In this document: positions 6,429-7,849 of the stretch, in pieces
How positions within the stretch are numbered: position 1 is the first letter of the stretch
How the letters are laid out: every line of letters starts with the position of its first letter
Assembly (NCBI GenBank): GCA_017538005.1
Contig: JAFYJR010000043.1
Coordinates: 1-7,849 of the forward strand
Length of the DNA stretch: 7,849 nucleotides
Reading direction: 5' to 3'
From: Clostridia bacterium
GTDB lineage: Bacteria; Bacillota; Clostridia; Oscillospirales; Acutalibacteraceae
Made by a program: the position numbers and the translations under genes
The notes under the pieces: model-generated
Seen by the model: the letters and a program-made list of their open reading frames with translations, nothing else
Databases searched by the model: none
What the model was told of the DNA's origin: nothing

Positions 6429-6434
6429 GTTATG
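6419..6434 (+). promoter_or_regulatory. Ribosome binding site setting the malQ start
   Basis: AAAGGG at 6419-6424, formed by the last sense codons of the upstream permease, lies seven bases before ATG 6432. The intergenic gap is only three bases, so malQ is read from the same message and may be translationally coupled. Confidence 0.65.
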
Positions 6435-7849
6435 ATAAGAAGAAGCAGCGGTATTTTAATGCCGGTGTCCGCGCTGCCGTCACCGTACGGCATAGGTACA
6501 CTCGGCAAAGCCGCTTACGATTTTGTTGATTTTCTTTATGACGCGAACCAGTCATGGTGGCAGATGCTGCCGCTCGGTCCCACGAGCTATGGTGATTCAC
6601 CATACCAGAGCTTCTCGACGTTCGCCGGAAATCCCTACTTTGTCGACCTCGACATGCTTATCGAGGACGGTCTTCTGACAAAGAACGACGTTAAAAATAT
6701 CGACTTCGGTAAAAACAGCGCTAAAGTTGACTACGCGAAGATCTATGAAAACAGATTCGCGGTTTTAAGAAAAGCAGTTGAAAACGCGGGGGACAGGTAC
6801 AGCGAAGAATTCCAGAAGTTTGAGAGCGAGAACCGTGTGTGGCTGCCCGACTACGCGCTGTATATGGCGGTAAAAGCCAAGAACGGCATGAAGTCCTGGC
6901 TTGAATGGGAAGATGAGGATATTCGTCTTCACAGGCCGGAAGCGGTGGCGAGATACCACGAGGAACTCAGAGACGATGTTTATTTCTATGAGTTTGTCCA
7001 GTTCCTGTTCTTTAAGCAGTGGGATGCCCTCCGGGCGTATGCGAAAGAGGCCGACATCGGCATAATAGGCGACATACCCATTTACGTCGCCCTCGACTCC
7101 GCCGATGTCTGGGCGGATCCGCGCCAGTTTCAGCTGGACGAGGAGAACTGTCCGAAGGAAGTCTCAGGCGTGCCGCCTGACTACTTCTCGAAGGACGGAC
7201 AGCTCTGGGGAAATCCGCTCTACGACTGGGACTTCATGAAGTCCGACGGATACGGCTGGTGGATCCGCCGTATAGAAGGCGCGCAGCGCCTCTATGACGT
7301 AATCCGCATAGACCATTTCCGGGGCTTTGAGTCCTACTGGGCTGTCCCGTACGGTTCGGAGACAGCAAAGGAAGGCCGCTGGGTCAAAGGCCCCGGCATG
7401 GACCTTGTAGGCACTCTGAAGAACTGGTTCTGGAACATCCAGTTCATAGCTGAGGATCTCGGTTTTCTGACAGACGATGTCAGATACCTGCTCAGAGATT
7501 CCGGCTTCCCCGGAATGAAGATTCTCCAGTTCGCGTTTGATTCCCGTGAACCTTCGAATTACCTTCCTCACACCTACGAAGAGAACTGTGTCTGCTTTAT
7601 AGGCACACACGACAATACGACGATAATGGCCTGGAAGGACGAGACGAAAAAATCGGATCTGAAGTTCGCGAAACAATACCTCGGACTCAATGATGATGAG
7701 GGCCTCGCGTGGGGCATGATCCGCGGCGGCATGAGTTCTGTTGCTTCACTATTCATAACTCAGATGCAGGACTACTTAGAACTCGGCGCAGACGCCCGTA
7801 TGAACATACCGAGTACGGTAGGCGGTAACTGGCAGTGGCGTATGACCGA
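6432..7849 (+). CDS. malQ: 4-alpha-glucanotransferase (amylomaltase), 3' end outside window
   Basis: MalQ is a cytoplasmic glycoside hydrolase family 77 enzyme that transfers alpha-1,4-glucan segments between malto-oligosaccharides, releasing glucose and making longer chains for phosphorylase. From ATG 6432 the frame stays open for 472 codons to the window edge. Related bacterial enzymes have about 500 residues, so roughly 30 are missing. The N-terminal motif SSGILMPVSALPSPYGIGTLG (5-25), QMLPLGPTSYGDSPYQSFSTFAGNPY (44-69) and GVPPDYFSKDGQLWGNPLYDW (246-266) are classic for the family. The catalytic residues are present: nucleophile D294 in VIRIDHFRGF, acid/base E341 in IAEDLG, and transition-state stabiliser D394 in GTHDNTT. 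The last readable segment, STVGGNWQWRMT, is the expected C-terminal family motif. I see no frameshift. Location directly after a CUT1 sugar importer supports maltodextrin uptake and processing in one operon. Confidence 0.97.
   Translation, partial: MIRRSSGILMPVSALPSPYGIGTLGKAAYDFVDFLYDANQSWWQMLPLGPTSYGDSPYQSFSTFAGNPYFVDLDMLIEDGLLTKNDVKNIDFGKNSAKVDYAKIYENRFAVLRKAVENAGDRYSEEFQKFESENRVWLPDYALYMAVKAKNGMKSWLEWEDEDIRLHRPEAVARYHEELRDDVYFYEFVQFLFFKQWDALRAYAKEADIGIIGDIPIYVALDSADVWADPRQFQLDEENCPKEVSGVPPDYFSKDGQLWGNPLYDWDFMKSDGYGWWIRRIEGAQRLYDVIRIDHFRGFESYWAVPYGSETAKEGRWVKGPGMDLVGTLKNWFWNIQFIAEDLGFLTDDVRYLLRDSGFPGMKILQFAFDSREPSNYLPHTYEENCVCFIGTHDNTTIMAWKDETKKSDLKFAKQYLGLNDDEGLAWGMIRGGMSSVASLFITQMQDYLELGADARMNIPSTVGGNWQWRMT

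Noticed and set aside
7164..7676. Open frame of 170 codons on the - strand
   Set aside because: It is fully inside malQ on the other strand, including the codons of all three catalytic residues, and shows no recognisable family motif.
1..7849. CRISPR arrays, insertion sequences, tRNA/rRNA genes, riboswitches, phage or defence genes
   Set aside because: I read both strands for repeats, transposase or integrase motifs and conserved RNA folds and found none; the window is explained by transporter genes, pilT and malQ.

Overview
The window looks like chromosomal DNA from a Gram-positive anaerobe of the Clostridia type (gut or rumen Oscillospiraceae/Lachnospiraceae-like). The grounds are AGGAGG-type ribosome binding sites, sigma-A-like promoters, lipoprotein-anchored binding proteins, a sugar ABC importer encoded without its own ATPase, and a base composition near 50% GC. 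The placement is an inference; no rRNA or other marker gene is present. Every recognisable gene is on the + strand, and coding is dense with no gene-free stretch over about 200 bases.

Region 1 (1-2025) is the end of a polar amino acid ABC importer operon: the 3' part of the binding protein (start lies before the window), then a HisM/GlnP-type permease, then a GlnQ-type ATPase. A hairpin sits between the binding protein and the permease. The permease and ATPase genes overlap by 11 bases.

Region 2 (about 2009-3199) is a solitary pilT, the retraction ATPase of type IV pili. It appears to be its own transcription unit: a plausible promoter with an extended -10 lies across the end of the ATPase gene, and a strong intrinsic terminator follows pilT. 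No other pilus gene is in the window.

Region 3 (about 3200-7849) is a maltodextrin-type uptake and use operon: promoter, lipoprotein sugar-binding protein, GC-rich hairpin, MalF-like permease, MalG-like permease, then malQ (4-alpha-glucanotransferase), which runs off the window end. The permeases overlap by one base (TAATG), and malQ starts three bases after the second permease. The binding protein would capture malto-oligosaccharides, the two permeases form the channel, an ATPase encoded elsewhere (MsmX/MsmK-like) would power it, and MalQ would rearrange the imported glucan chains in the cytoplasm. The maltodextrin assignment rests mainly on malQ linkage.

I found no mobile element, CRISPR array, tRNA/rRNA, riboswitch or convincing new system. 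The points most worth a second look are the isolated, self-contained pilT unit, the unusual cysteine content of the sugar-binding protein, the sharply different threonine codon choice in the two binding-protein genes, and the hairpins placed directly after both binding-protein genes.
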